Below, piece by piece: positions 7,310-14,064 of a DNA stretch of 21,028 nt. The notes under the pieces are model-generated. The model worked only from the letters and a program-made list of their open reading frames with translations, was not told where the DNA came from and did no database searches. The position numbers and the translations under genes are program-made. Source of the DNA: Scalindua sp964584595 (GTDB lineage Bacteria > Planctomycetota > Brocadiia > Brocadiales > Scalinduaceae); NCBI GenBank assembly GCA_964584595.1, contig CAZPAM010000045.1:1-21028 (forward strand), in the 5' to 3' direction. How positions within the stretch are numbered: the stretch's first letter is position 1; each line of letters opens with the position of its first letter.

Positions 7310-7378
7310 ATAAGAAGGGTTATGAAAATTGAAAGAAAACAAACTATTCAAACATTTGTAAAAGGGGGGAAGGAAACA

Positions 7379-7645
7379 ATGGAAAATAAACTAGCCGTAA
7401 AAAAGGAAAGATTTCTTTTTAATGTAGAGAAGGCACTGAGACAGCAGCCAATAGACTCTACTGTAGAAGAAACAACAGTTGACAATGTGATACTAAGGGA
7501 TCTGGTCATGTTAGAGAATATTTCATCATCCGGAAGTGTATTCTTAACTCCGGATCTGGATGCAAATGTAAATATAAATCAGAGCGCTGATGAGGATATT
7601 AATGTTATAGCGAATTTGAGAAATTATGTGCACAGTACAAATTAA
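7379..7645 (+). CDS. Hypothetical 88-aa protein between promoter and 547-aa gene
   Basis: Not recognised. I choose ATG 7379 (MENKLAVKKERF) because a G-rich ribosome site (GGGGGGAAGG) precedes it. Upstream in-frame starts would overlap the sigma-54 promoter or lie within a few bases of the predicted transcription start. The protein is soluble-looking: a basic N-terminal helix (residues 6-22), a central VEETTVDNVILRDLVMLENIS segment, then an Asp/Asn-rich stretch (LDANVNINQSADEDINVIANL). No membrane segment. It has no counterpart in the first block, where the promoter region joins the T-rich 16-mer almost directly. The 547-aa gene follows after 64 bases, so the two are probably cotranscribed. 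Confidence 0.7.
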   Translation: MENKLAVKKERFLFNVEKALRQQPIDSTVEETTVDNVILRDLVMLENISSSGSVFLTPDLDANVNINQSADEDINVIANLRNYVHSTN

Positions 7646-7678
7646 ATCTAGTTGTGATAATAAATCGAAATTTAAAAT

Positions 7679-7694
7679 TTTTAGTTTTTTTAAG
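7679..7694 (+). repeat. T-rich 16-mer, copy 3 (before RBS of 547-aa gene)
   Basis: Exact copy of TTTTAGTTTTTTTAAG, followed directly by ATGGGGGAATAAATT and the start codon. Confidence 0.7.
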
Positions 7695-7709
7695 ATGGGG
7701 GAATAAATT

Positions 7710-9353
7710 ATGAGTAATGCAAATAGTGTAAATGGTAATAGTAATAGTAATGCATCTATTAGAGAATCATTAGCGGCTAGATTAGCAGCAGCTCGAGCAG
7801 CTAAATTAGCAACAGCTCAGACAAAAGAAGTAGTCAAGCCTGATACTGTCACAGTTAGTGAGAAGAGCGCAGCTCTTGCAGCAGCAGCAAAGAAAGACAG
7901 CTCTTCCAATGGAACGCAGACACAAACGGCGGCAGCGACTGCTACAAAGAGCGAGCCTAAGGTAGAAGAGACTGCTAAGCAGGTTACGGCTACTGATAAG
8001 AGTACTGCCCAGGTGAAGACTAAGACAATCACCAGAGCTAACTATCGTCAATCCATGAAGGAAAGCCAGAAAGAACTCAGTAATGTCGTTAAGAATCTTA
8101 AGAAAGCTGGCGTGGGTAGACGTGACGTTTATTCGATGATCAGGTCTGCCAACAGGCAAGCTAATAAGACTATCGGCAAAGAAATGAAACAGGCATATAT
8201 GGACTACCGTGGCAAGAAGATCAACAGGAGTGAGTTTACTAACAAACTATACGGTTCTGCCGTCAAGAAGTTGGATACTATAGTTGCCTCACTGAAGGAT
8301 GCCCTTGCTCAGAGAACTGATAAAAAGACAGAAGCGGTAAAGGAAAACGCTAATGCAACTAAGTCAGATAATGCAACTAAGGAAAAAGAAACCAAGATAA
8401 CTGATGCAAAGAGTGCAGCTAAGGCAAATGCTAAGAAAAGCGCAGAAGCAGCAAAGGAAAATGCTAAAGCAACTAAAAAAGAAGAAACCAAGATAACAGA
8501 TGCAAAGAGTGCAGCTAAGGCAAATGCTAAGAAAAGCGCAGAAGCAGCAAAGGAAAATGCTAAAGCAACTAAAGAAGAAGAAACCAAGATAACAGATGCA
8601 AAGAGTGCAGCTAAGGCACAAGCTAAGAAAAACGCAGAAGCTACAAAGGAAAAAGCTGCTGAAACTTCAGAGAAAGAAGTAAAGGAAGTACCTCCGGGTC
8701 TGGCAAATAAGGAAGAATTACCTCCGGGTCTTGAAAAGAAGGAAGAAGTAACGACTGAAAATGGAAATATAGTCGCAGGAGAGAAAGGGGTAGAAGAGAA
8801 AGAGAAGACAACACCTCCGGGTCTTGCAAAGAAGGAAGGATTTGTACCTCCGGGTCTGGCAAAGCAAGAAGGTCTGGGTGGCCCAGAAGGTCCAGGCGGT
8901 CCGGGTAATGCGTTTGGCCAGATGGTAAACTTCTTCAATAACATTGACAATTTGATCAATGGAGCTGCGGATGAAGCTGAAGGCAAAGACAAAGGTGAAG
9001 ACAAAGGCGAGAGTACAGTAAAATTCGCATCCAGACTGAATGATATGTTCTCAAAAATAAATAAGGCGTTTGGCGGAAATGAAAATGACAATGTCGGACA
9101 CAAGCTTGGAATGGCTCAGATGAATAAAGAGTCAATCAGCCAGTTGTTTGACAGCGGACACGGCAACGGAGCCATTAACCGTGTAGGTGACGCTGGAGAA
9201 GGCAGTGGTAGTTTCAATGCCGTAAGCTTCATGTCCTCAATGTCTAGTGGTGTCAATGATGCACTTAATACCTATAAGGAAGTGCAGGACAAAGTAGAAC
9301 AGCAGCAAGCTAAAGCGGAAGCTAAGGAAGAAGCTGTTGGCACAGTGGCTTAA
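7710..9353 (+). CDS. Ala/Lys/Glu-rich repeat protein, large family member B (547 aa)
   Basis: Paralogue of the 515-aa protein with the same architecture. Start MSNANSVNGN; Ala-rich helix (20-36); motif D45-T-V-T-V-S50 with AALAAAAKK; conserved helical domain (about 109-200: NYRQSMKESQKEL to IVASLKDAL); three units with a 32-residue period at 227, 259 and 291 (ETKITDAKSA, then AAK-led 11-residue steps); four PPGL repeats with mostly AxK/ExK contexts (328-384); a Gly/Pro linker; and a C-terminal domain (400-525: AFGQMVNFF, LNDMFSKINKAFGG, DNVGHKLGMAQ, GDAGEGSGSFNAVSF). It ends EEAVGTVA. The 11-residue AAK periodicity resembles LEA-type helices, which is composition-based and not proof. No signal peptide or membrane segment. 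Likely driven by the sigma-54-type promoter at 7294 together with the 88-aa gene. Confidence 0.9.
   Translation: MSNANSVNGNSNSNASIRESLAARLAAARAAKLATAQTKEVVKPDTVTVSEKSAALAAAAKKDSSSNGTQTQTAAATATKSEPKVEETAKQVTATDKSTAQVKTKTITRANYRQSMKESQKELSNVVKNLKKAGVGRRDVYSMIRSANRQANKTIGKEMKQAYMDYRGKKINRSEFTNKLYGSAVKKLDTIVASLKDALAQRTDKKTEAVKENANATKSDNATKEKETKITDAKSAAKANAKKSAEAAKENAKATKKEETKITDAKSAAKANAKKSAEAAKENAKATKEEETKITDAKSAAKAQAKKNAEATKEKAAETSEKEVKEVPPGLANKEELPPGLEKKEEVTTENGNIVAGEKGVEEKEKTTPPGLAKKEGFVPPGLAKQEGLGGPEGPGGPGNAFGQMVNFFNNIDNLINGAADEAEGKDKGEDKGESTVKFASRLNDMFSKINKAFGGNENDNVGHKLGMAQMNKESISQLFDSGHGNGAINRVGDAGEGSGSFNAVSFMSSMSSGVNDALNTYKEVQDKVEQQQAKAEAKEEAVGTVA
8388..8675 (+). repeat. Three 96-base tandem coding repeats
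   Basis: Units at 8388, 8484 and 8580 encode ETKITDAKSAAKANAKKSAE and the following AAKENAKATK-type helix. The first two are almost identical in DNA, implying recent expansion; the third has drifted (AQAKKNAEATKEKAAE). Confidence 0.9.
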
Positions 9354-9358
9354 ACCAA

Positions 9359-9450
9359 TATCCTCCGGGAAGAATGGAGGATAGAGAGAATAGGGATATC
9401 CGCCGGCCTGATTGATCAGACTAAGCCGGTGGATGTCTCAAGTTGTTACG
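9359..9450 (+). terminator. Double hairpin and conserved tail after the 547-aa gene
   Basis: First hairpin TATCCTCC 9359-9366 with GGAGGATA 9376-9383. Second: 9398-9407 with 9425-9434 (one G-T pair) enclosing CTGA-TTGA-TCAG (9408-9419). Bases 9425-9450 are identical to 6166-6191. The loops differ while the stems are kept, suggesting selection for structure. Confidence 0.65.
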
Positions 9451-9502
9451 GTTGTAAACTAAATTAAAGTATTTTAGTTTTTTAAAGACGGAAGAATAAA
9501 TT

Positions 9503-9901
9503 ATGCAAATACCAAGCACAATTCAACAAGTAAATAAAACAAAGAGTCAGATTGCGGCAAAGACTAATGCGACTAAAAAGGGCACTAATAACAATGCAAA
9601 TAATAGCGCCGCCGTAGCTCAGTCGCCAAGAGCCAAGACTGATACAGTCACGCTCAGTAAGAAGAGTGTGTCTCTTGCTGCAAAGAATGTCGAACACAGG
9701 CTGGGAGTATCTCCGGTAACTAAGGAGACAGGCAACCAGTCGTCTGACAACGGACACGGCAACGGAGAAGGAGGCAGTGGTAATTCCAATGCCGCAAGCT
9801 TTTCATCGCTGGCCAATAATTTCAGTGCTGCACTTAATAGCTATAAGGATGCGCAGGCAGCTGGAAATGAGTCTAAAGAAGCTGTTGGTACATTGGCCTA
9901 A
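9503..9901 (+). CDS. Mini-version of the repeat-protein family (132 aa)
   Basis: ATG 9503 is preceded by a near copy of the T-rich element (9472-9487) and GACGGAAGAATAAATT, like the large genes. Segments: Asn/Thr/Ala/Lys-rich N-terminus; motif D47-T-V-T-L-S52-KKSVSLAAKN; then directly the C-terminal segment of the large paralogues (VEHRLGVSPVTKET, DNGHGNG, GSGNSNAASF, LNSYKDAQ), ending EAVGTLA. The helical domain, the repeats and the VNFF part are absent, so it looks like an internal-deletion derivative that keeps both ends. It sits between the 547-aa gene and the third MFYM gene. No sigma-54-type promoter is visible just upstream; it probably depends on read-through. Confidence 0.85.
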   Translation: MQIPSTIQQVNKTKSQIAAKTNATKKGTNNNANNSAAVAQSPRAKTDTVTLSKKSVSLAAKNVEHRLGVSPVTKETGNQSSDNGHGNGEGGSGNSNAASFSSLANNFSAALNSYKDAQAAGNESKEAVGTLA

Positions 9902-9939
9902 ACCTATATCCTTCGGGATCTTATATGAGGAGATAAACT

Positions 9940-10248
9940 ATGTTTTATATGAAAAATAATACAAACAATACAGATGAATTATCTGCACCGGTGCTTACAG
10001 AAGCGGTGCAGACGATTGCGGCATGCAGTAGCGACCTGATGGTAGTAGCCGAGGCTATTACGCAATCATGCAACCTGGTTGAAAACCTGGATGAAGCACA
10101 CAAGGATGTACTCGTTACCAGGGCTGAAACATTGAAAAGGTTGGCTTCACTATATAAATCAAGATCCATACGATTTAAGGCTGTTGCACAAAAGTTTGCA
10201 GAAGGTGCTGTTAGAGATGAGACTTTACATGCTCATCCTTACTGCTGA
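9940..10248 (+). CDS. Short helical protein, MFYM family, copy 3 (102 aa)
   Basis: Full-length paralogue of 6217-6528: MFYMKNNTN, LTEAVQTIAACSSDLMVVAEA, ENLDEAHKDVLVTRAETLKRLASLY, IRFKAVAQKFAEG. The C-termini differ (RDETLHAHPYC here). ATG 9940 follows GAGGAGATAAACT. It lies 38 bases after the 132-aa gene and 37 bases before the MshEN-like gene. This arrangement (repeat protein, MFYM protein, MshEN-like gene) is probably the ancestral order, since a remnant of the MshEN start also follows copy 1. Function unknown; partner of the repeat proteins by context. Confidence 0.85.
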   Translation: MFYMKNNTNNTDELSAPVLTEAVQTIAACSSDLMVVAEAITQSCNLVENLDEAHKDVLVTRAETLKRLASLYKSRSIRFKAVAQKFAEGAVRDETLHAHPYC

Positions 10249-10285
10249 GAAAAACAGTTAAACATTTAAAAGGGGGAGTTTGATT

Positions 10286-10753
10286 ATGACTACTACATTA
10301 TGTGAAACAAGGCACGATCAAGAATTAAGACACGAAAATGATACATTCGATGTACTTACAGGAAGGGTCGCAATCTGTAAAGATTATGGTGATAAAGGGA
10401 ACAAAATAGCATTTGGAGAATATTTGCTTTATGAAGGAAGGATAGATGCATATGAACTGGAACTGGCACTCAATTTCCAGAAGCAGAAACATCTTACCAT
10501 TGGGGTATTAGCAGTACAGGAGGGTTTTCTGGATGACAGGCAATTGTGTGTTGTTATGGATTATCAGAGACTTAGAGGGACAGGATTATTTGGCGAACTG
10601 GCAGTTGAGCTGGGTTTCTTAAGTCAGGATGATGTTGACACCCTTCTTGAGATGCAGGAGGAAAGCCATATTCGAATCGGCGAGGTATTAATCCTGCTTG
10701 GGGCTATTACCAGGGAAGAGATGGAATTAGCATTAAATGAATTCACTGTTTGA
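10286..10753 (+). CDS. MshEN-like four-repeat protein (GspE/PilB N-terminal-type)
   Basis: A 155-aa protein. ATG 10286 is chosen over TTG 10280 because AGGGGGAG ends 7 bases before it. After a polar N-terminus (1-40) come four similar helical units starting near residues 43, 72, 102 and 131: FGEYLLYEGRIDAYELELAL, IGVLAVQEGFLDDRQL, FGELAVELGFLSQDDVDTLL and IGEVLILLGAITREEMELAL. This xxGExLxxxGxIxxxxLxxAL pattern is that of MshEN/GspE N-terminal domains, which bind c-di-GMP in some type IV pilus or secretion ATPases. No ATPase domain is attached. The PilZ-like and HD-GYP genes downstream support a link to c-di-GMP and pili, but binding by this protein is inferred. Confidence 0.75.
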   Translation: MTTTLCETRHDQELRHENDTFDVLTGRVAICKDYGDKGNKIAFGEYLLYEGRIDAYELELALNFQKQKHLTIGVLAVQEGFLDDRQLCVVMDYQRLRGTGLFGELAVELGFLSQDDVDTLLEMQEESHIRIGEVLILLGAITREEMELALNEFTV

Positions 10754-10761
10754 AGTGACTT

Positions 10762-10831
10762 AAGTGAACTAAAGTTAGAAGAGTATTTTTTCCACAACTT
10801 TAACTCACTTTAGGTACTTTTAATTTTTTAT
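10762..10831. repeat. AAGTGAACTAAAGTT inverted repeat with T-rich tail
   Basis: AAGTGAACTAAAGTT (10762-10776) pairs with AACTTTAACTCACTT (10796-10810), leaving a 2-base internal mismatch and a 19-base loop. The tail contains TTTTAATTTTTTA. The same 15-mer occurs at 17402-17416. It could act as a terminator after the MshEN-like gene, or be a copy of a dispersed intergenic repeat. Confidence 0.6.
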
Positions 10832-10970
10832 GACTCGAAAAAACTTTCTAAAGAAGAAAGAAGAAGGTTTTCCAGGGTAACAGTATATACCAGTACAATC
10901 AGTAAAAGCCTTACTCCTGGGCTATTAGCAGGAGGCTTATTGTAATTTCATATAGAAGAGGAGGGATAGT

Positions 10971-11312
10971 ATGACAGCCACAAAAGATGGTTCCAGCAAA
11001 AGGGTAAGTGAACGATTAGATCTGGAATTAGAAATAGCGGTACCCGGCAAGAGAGGCGAGACAATAAACATTAGTGCGACCGGAGTTTATTTCGAAGTGG
11101 TAACAGATGATATGGATGCATTTGCTCCGGGGACAATAATCCCTGTTCAGATAAAGGCATCTACAACCACACCGGGTTTTGAAAAAAGAGATCTCAGTCT
11201 TAAGGGAGAAGGTTCTGTTGTCAGGAATGACGTAATGAATGTTACCACTCATGGTAACAGATTGGGAGTAGCCCTGCAATTCAAAGAAAAACTCGATCTT
11301 AAGATGGACTAG
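10971..11312 (+). CDS. PilZ-domain-like protein
   Basis: A 113-aa protein with a good GAGGAGGG site before ATG 10971. It has the PilZ signature: R11-V-S-E-R15 at the N-terminus, then T-I-N33-I-S35-A-T-G38 (the N/DxSxxG motif) and alternating strands ending in GNRLGVALQF. PilZ domains bind c-di-GMP through these two motifs and act as effectors of motility, pili or polysaccharide. The whole protein is one domain with no output partner, so it probably acts by protein contact. It lies among MshEN-like and HD-GYP genes on the same strand. The 217-base gap upstream contains the hairpin at 10762 and a second imperfect hairpin (about 10905-10940, AAGCC/GGCTT), so it may have its own promoter. Confidence 0.8.
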   Translation: MTATKDGSSKRVSERLDLELEIAVPGKRGETINISATGVYFEVVTDDMDAFAPGTIIPVQIKASTTTPGFEKRDLSLKGEGSVVRNDVMNVTTHGNRLGVALQFKEKLDLKMD

Positions 11313-11414
11313 GATGGTCTAGTCTCTGGGGATTGATGTAATACCAGGTCTCGATTTTTTATTGAGTCTTGAAAATAAGAGTAAATATTAAGCCTTTTGG
11401 AGAAGAAGTAAATA

Positions 11415-11798
11415 TTGAAGATAACAAATTCAGATCAACAAATAATTAGAAACCCGGACTTGTCAAAGGCTGATAAGGCAGACAATCCGGCCGGTAAAAA
11501 GAAAGCGGATGGTAAAGTTGCTGCTGACAAATCAGCAGCAATTAAGAGTGATACTGTCCAGCTCAGCCAGAAGAGCATAGATCTTGCCAAAGCGGCAAAA
11601 TCCGATAGTGGGTCGAAGGCCGACGGGAAGACTCAAACGAAGACGGCACAAAACATGGATGAAGGTGTATTATCTAAACTGCTTAAAATGGCGGACAAGA
11701 GAAGTGGTATTTTCGGTTCTTCAGGTATATCATCAAAGACGGATGGGCAGGATGATACAGCTAAAGAGTCCGGCAACAAAATAGACCACTTATTATAG
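11415..11798 (+). CDS. 127-aa protein sharing the D-x-V-x-x-S motif of the repeat proteins
   Basis: Unrecognised. The frame opens with TTG 11415 (MKITNSDQQIIRNPD) about 12 bases after a GGAG; no ATG is available upstream, so the start is uncertain. It is a polar Lys/Asp/Ala/Ser-rich, probably disordered protein with K-S-D-T-V-Q-L-S-QKSIDLAKAAKS near residues 44-62. The same motif occurs in the 515-, 547- and 132-aa proteins (DKVEVSKKGLELAAAAK, DTVTVSEKSAALAAAAK, DTVTLSKKSVSLAAK). The C-terminal part has a short helix (VLSKLLKMADKRSG) and lacks the family's C-terminal domain. Its position between the PilZ and HD-GYP genes ties the motif to the c-di-GMP module. Role unknown. Confidence 0.65.
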   Translation: MKITNSDQQIIRNPDLSKADKADNPAGKKKADGKVAADKSAAIKSDTVQLSQKSIDLAKAAKSDSGSKADGKTQTKTAQNMDEGVLSKLLKMADKRSGIFGSSGISSKTDGQDDTAKESGNKIDHLL

Positions 11799-11822
11799 AG
11801 TTAATAATTTTGCATATATAAG

Positions 11823-11879
11823 CACTAAATGAAATCGGAACTTAAGCACATTTTAATTTACTATTATCACTAAATGAAA
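11823..11879 (+). repeat. Direct repeat CACTAAATGAAA upstream of HD-GYP gene 1
   Basis: CACTAAATGAAA at 11823-11834 and 11868-11879, starts 45 bases apart, just before the first HD-GYP start codon. Possibly a regulator site; nothing identifies the regulator. Confidence 0.4.
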
Positions 11880-11893
11880 CTACGATTAGAGCA

Positions 11894-12958
11894 ATGAGTG
11901 AATATACAGCTATAACCGGTACTTCCTTACTGGAAGATTCAAATCTGGAATTTGATCTCTATTTAAAAAGCGGTTCAAACGGACACGCAAAGTATGTACT
12001 GTTTTGCCGTGGACAAGATGGATTCAGCCAGGAAAAGAGAGAAGAGTTATTAAGCAGAAATATAGATAATCTTTATATTGCTGCAGAAGATACAGATAAA
12101 TACCTCAGGTATCAGGAGGATAATCTCCAGAATATTGTCAATGACGAATCCAAGAGCAGCAAGGAAAGATCAGGCGTAGTTTATCAGGTGGCAAAGAACC
12201 TGATTTCAGATCTTATGGATGATCCAAAATCCGGTGAGGGCATGGAACGAGTTTCAGGATGGGTCCAGAACACAGTAGGTCATATCATTCAGGATGATAA
12301 CACCTTCTCCAGTCTATTTGATTTTACCTCGCAAGATTACCATATATATACACATTCTATTAATGTGTCAACAATCGGCTTACTCTTTGGCAAGTATCTT
12401 AACCTTGAACCACATACACTAAACCGCCTCGGGTCAGGTCTGCTGCTGCATGATATAGGTAAGACAACAATCCCCATGAATGTCATCAACAAACCCGGTC
12501 ATCTCAGCGGGGATGATTTGGCGGCAGTAAGAAAGCATCCCAAAGCAGGCCTGGAACTCCTGGAACACAGGAGCAGTGTAAACGTCCTGTCTCTGAAGGT
12601 TGTGATACAACATCATGAAAACTATGACGGTACCGGATATCCCTATGGGGTGAGCGGCAAAGAGTTGCACTTATTCTCTCGCATAGCCCGAATAATTGAT
12701 ACATACGACGCAATGACGTCAAAAAAATCTTATGCTGCCGCAAAGAGGCCTTTTGCCGTACTGGCAGAAATGAAGAATGATATGCCCGGTTGCTTTGATA
12801 TGGAGTTATTAAAAGAGTTTATCGGTTTTCTGGGACCCAAAGATTCACGCAGGGAAATAAGAGCTAATGATACATTATATTCAACTCCGTCTGCTTCTGA
12901 AAGTGGATCGAGCAATGCATCGTTGCTGGCACACCAAAACATAGGAGAGAAGAATTAA
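11894..12958 (+). CDS. HD-GYP domain protein 1 (putative c-di-GMP phosphodiesterase)
   Basis: A 354-aa cytosolic protein. The N-terminal ~125 residues are a domain shared only with the next gene (LEFDLYLKSGSNG, VLFCRGQDGFS, EELLSRNIDNLYI); the rest is HD-GYP. Motifs are complete: YTHS (His154), LLLHDIGK (His186-Asp187), KHPKAG (His215), QHHENYDGTGYP (240-250, HH plus the GYP signature) and RIIDTYDAMTS. HD-GYP enzymes hydrolyse c-di-GMP to pGpG or GMP through a bi- or trinuclear metal centre. There is no receiver domain or signal peptide. The start has no obvious Shine-Dalgarno sequence. The C-terminal ~35 residues are Ser-rich and variable. It follows the motif-sharing 127-aa gene and is 51 bases before its paralogue. 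Confidence 0.92.
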   Translation: MSEYTAITGTSLLEDSNLEFDLYLKSGSNGHAKYVLFCRGQDGFSQEKREELLSRNIDNLYIAAEDTDKYLRYQEDNLQNIVNDESKSSKERSGVVYQVAKNLISDLMDDPKSGEGMERVSGWVQNTVGHIIQDDNTFSSLFDFTSQDYHIYTHSINVSTIGLLFGKYLNLEPHTLNRLGSGLLLHDIGKTTIPMNVINKPGHLSGDDLAAVRKHPKAGLELLEHRSSVNVLSLKVVIQHHENYDGTGYPYGVSGKELHLFSRIARIIDTYDAMTSKKSYAAAKRPFAVLAEMKNDMPGCFDMELLKEFIGFLGPKDSRREIRANDTLYSTPSASESGSSNASLLAHQNIGEKN

Positions 12959-13009
12959 CTTTTTGATTAATTACTTAGCTATAAGCGAAAAATTTATGGA
13001 TATTGAACA

Positions 13010-14032
13010 ATGAGTGAATATACAGCTATAACAAAGAATGCATTAATAGAGGGTACAAAGATAGAGTTTGATCTCTATTTAAAAAGCGGTTCCAATGGGC
13101 AATCCAATTATGTACTGTTTTCCCGCGGAGACGAACTGTTCAGTCCTGAAAGAAGAGAAGAATTGATGAGCAGGGATGAGCAGAAGCTTTTTATCTCTTC
13201 AGATGATACCGGCAAATACCTGAAATATCAGGAGGAAAACCTCAGGCATATAATTGAAGATGACACTAAGAGTTCACAGGAAAAATCAGGAGTACTTTAT
13301 CAGGTTGCAGAAAATTTAACTGAGGAGCTGCTGGATAATCCAAGATCAGGCCAGCATATCGAACGGACCTCTTCGTGGGTAGGCAACACGGTACACCACA
13401 TCCTTGAAAACGAGAATACATTTTCGAGTATGTTTAAGGTTATTACCCACGATTACCGTATATATACTCATTCAGTTAATACGTCAGTAATCGGGTTACT
13501 ATTTGGTAAATATCTTTCTCTAAAACAGGAAGAGTTGAATTGTCTAGGAATGGGCCTGTTACTGCATGATATAGGCAAAACAACAGTTCCGCCAACAGTT
13601 ATCAGGAAACGCGGCAAACTTACAGTGAATGAGTTTCAGGAAATGAAAAAGCACCCTAAGGCAGGACTGGAGCTTTTAGGTCATAGAGGAGACGTTGACG
13701 CCCGGTCTTTGAAAGTAGTTATACAACATCATGAAAACAATGATGGTACCGGATACCCTTATGGAATTGGAGGCAGTGATATCCATTTATTAGGGCATAT
13801 ATCCAGGATAATTGATGCTTATGATGCAATGACGACAGAGAGGCATTATGCCTTTGCAGAGAAACCATTTGCTGTACTGGCAGAAATGAAGAATAAAATG
13901 TTAAATTGTTTTGATGCCGAACTGTTGAAGGAATTCATTTGCTTCCTGGGGCTCAAGAATTTACCTAGGAAGTCTGGAGCTAAAGATGTATCATATAGTG
14001 TACCGTCCGGACGTGTAGCCTTGTGTGATTAG
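13010..14032 (+). CDS. HD-GYP domain protein 2 (tandem paralogue)
   Basis: A 340-aa paralogue of the preceding gene; alignment is gapless over the first 250 residues (both start MSEYTAIT and share FDLYLKSGSNG). Catalytic motifs are intact at the same positions: YTHS, LLLHDIGK 183-190, KHPKAG, QHHENNDGTGYP 239-250, RIIDAYDAMTT. Both copies appear active, so this is a retained duplication and not a degenerate one. The C-terminus diverges (VPSGRVALCD). The leader bases around the start (ACAATGAGTGAATATACAGC) are also duplicated. Only 32 bases separate it from the pilin-FecR gene, which has a strong ribosome site, so the two are very likely cotranscribed. Confidence 0.92.
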   Translation: MSEYTAITKNALIEGTKIEFDLYLKSGSNGQSNYVLFSRGDELFSPERREELMSRDEQKLFISSDDTGKYLKYQEENLRHIIEDDTKSSQEKSGVLYQVAENLTEELLDNPRSGQHIERTSSWVGNTVHHILENENTFSSMFKVITHDYRIYTHSVNTSVIGLLFGKYLSLKQEELNCLGMGLLLHDIGKTTVPPTVIRKRGKLTVNEFQEMKKHPKAGLELLGHRGDVDARSLKVVIQHHENNDGTGYPYGIGGSDIHLLGHISRIIDAYDAMTTERHYAFAEKPFAVLAEMKNKMLNCFDAELLKEFICFLGLKNLPRKSGAKDVSYSVPSGRVALCD

Positions 14033-14064
14033 GGAACTGGAAGATAGTAGAAGGAGGAGAAGTT

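Larger units (their letters stand above)
7021..7330 (+). repeat. Duplicated leader block, copy 2
   Basis: Counterpart of 4217-4524. Two nearly identical 18-base palindromic elements, TGGGGTAGTTCCACCCCA (7049-7066) and TGGGGTGGAACCACCCCA (7152-7169), are inverted relative to each other (17 of 18 match) and bracket about 85 bases. The right side carries the conserved 27-base stretch 7228-7254, the palindrome at 7237 and the sigma-54-type promoter. It precedes the 88-aa and 547-aa genes. Confidence 0.85.

Noticed and set aside
8388..8675. CRISPR-like or non-coding tandem array
   Set aside because: The 96-base units are in frame, contiguous without unique spacers and encode protein repeats.
8309..9103. 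Long minus-strand ORF (264 aa) opposite the 547-aa gene
   Set aside because: Same artefact: its periodic FSFAASALF-type sequence is the complement of the coding repeats. The plus frame has the ribosome site and paralogues.
10855..10960. Possible c-di-GMP riboswitch before the PilZ-like gene
   Set aside because: There is an imperfect AAGCC/GGCTT hairpin, but the conserved GEMM core (such as GACGCAAAGCC and the tetraloop receptor) is absent.
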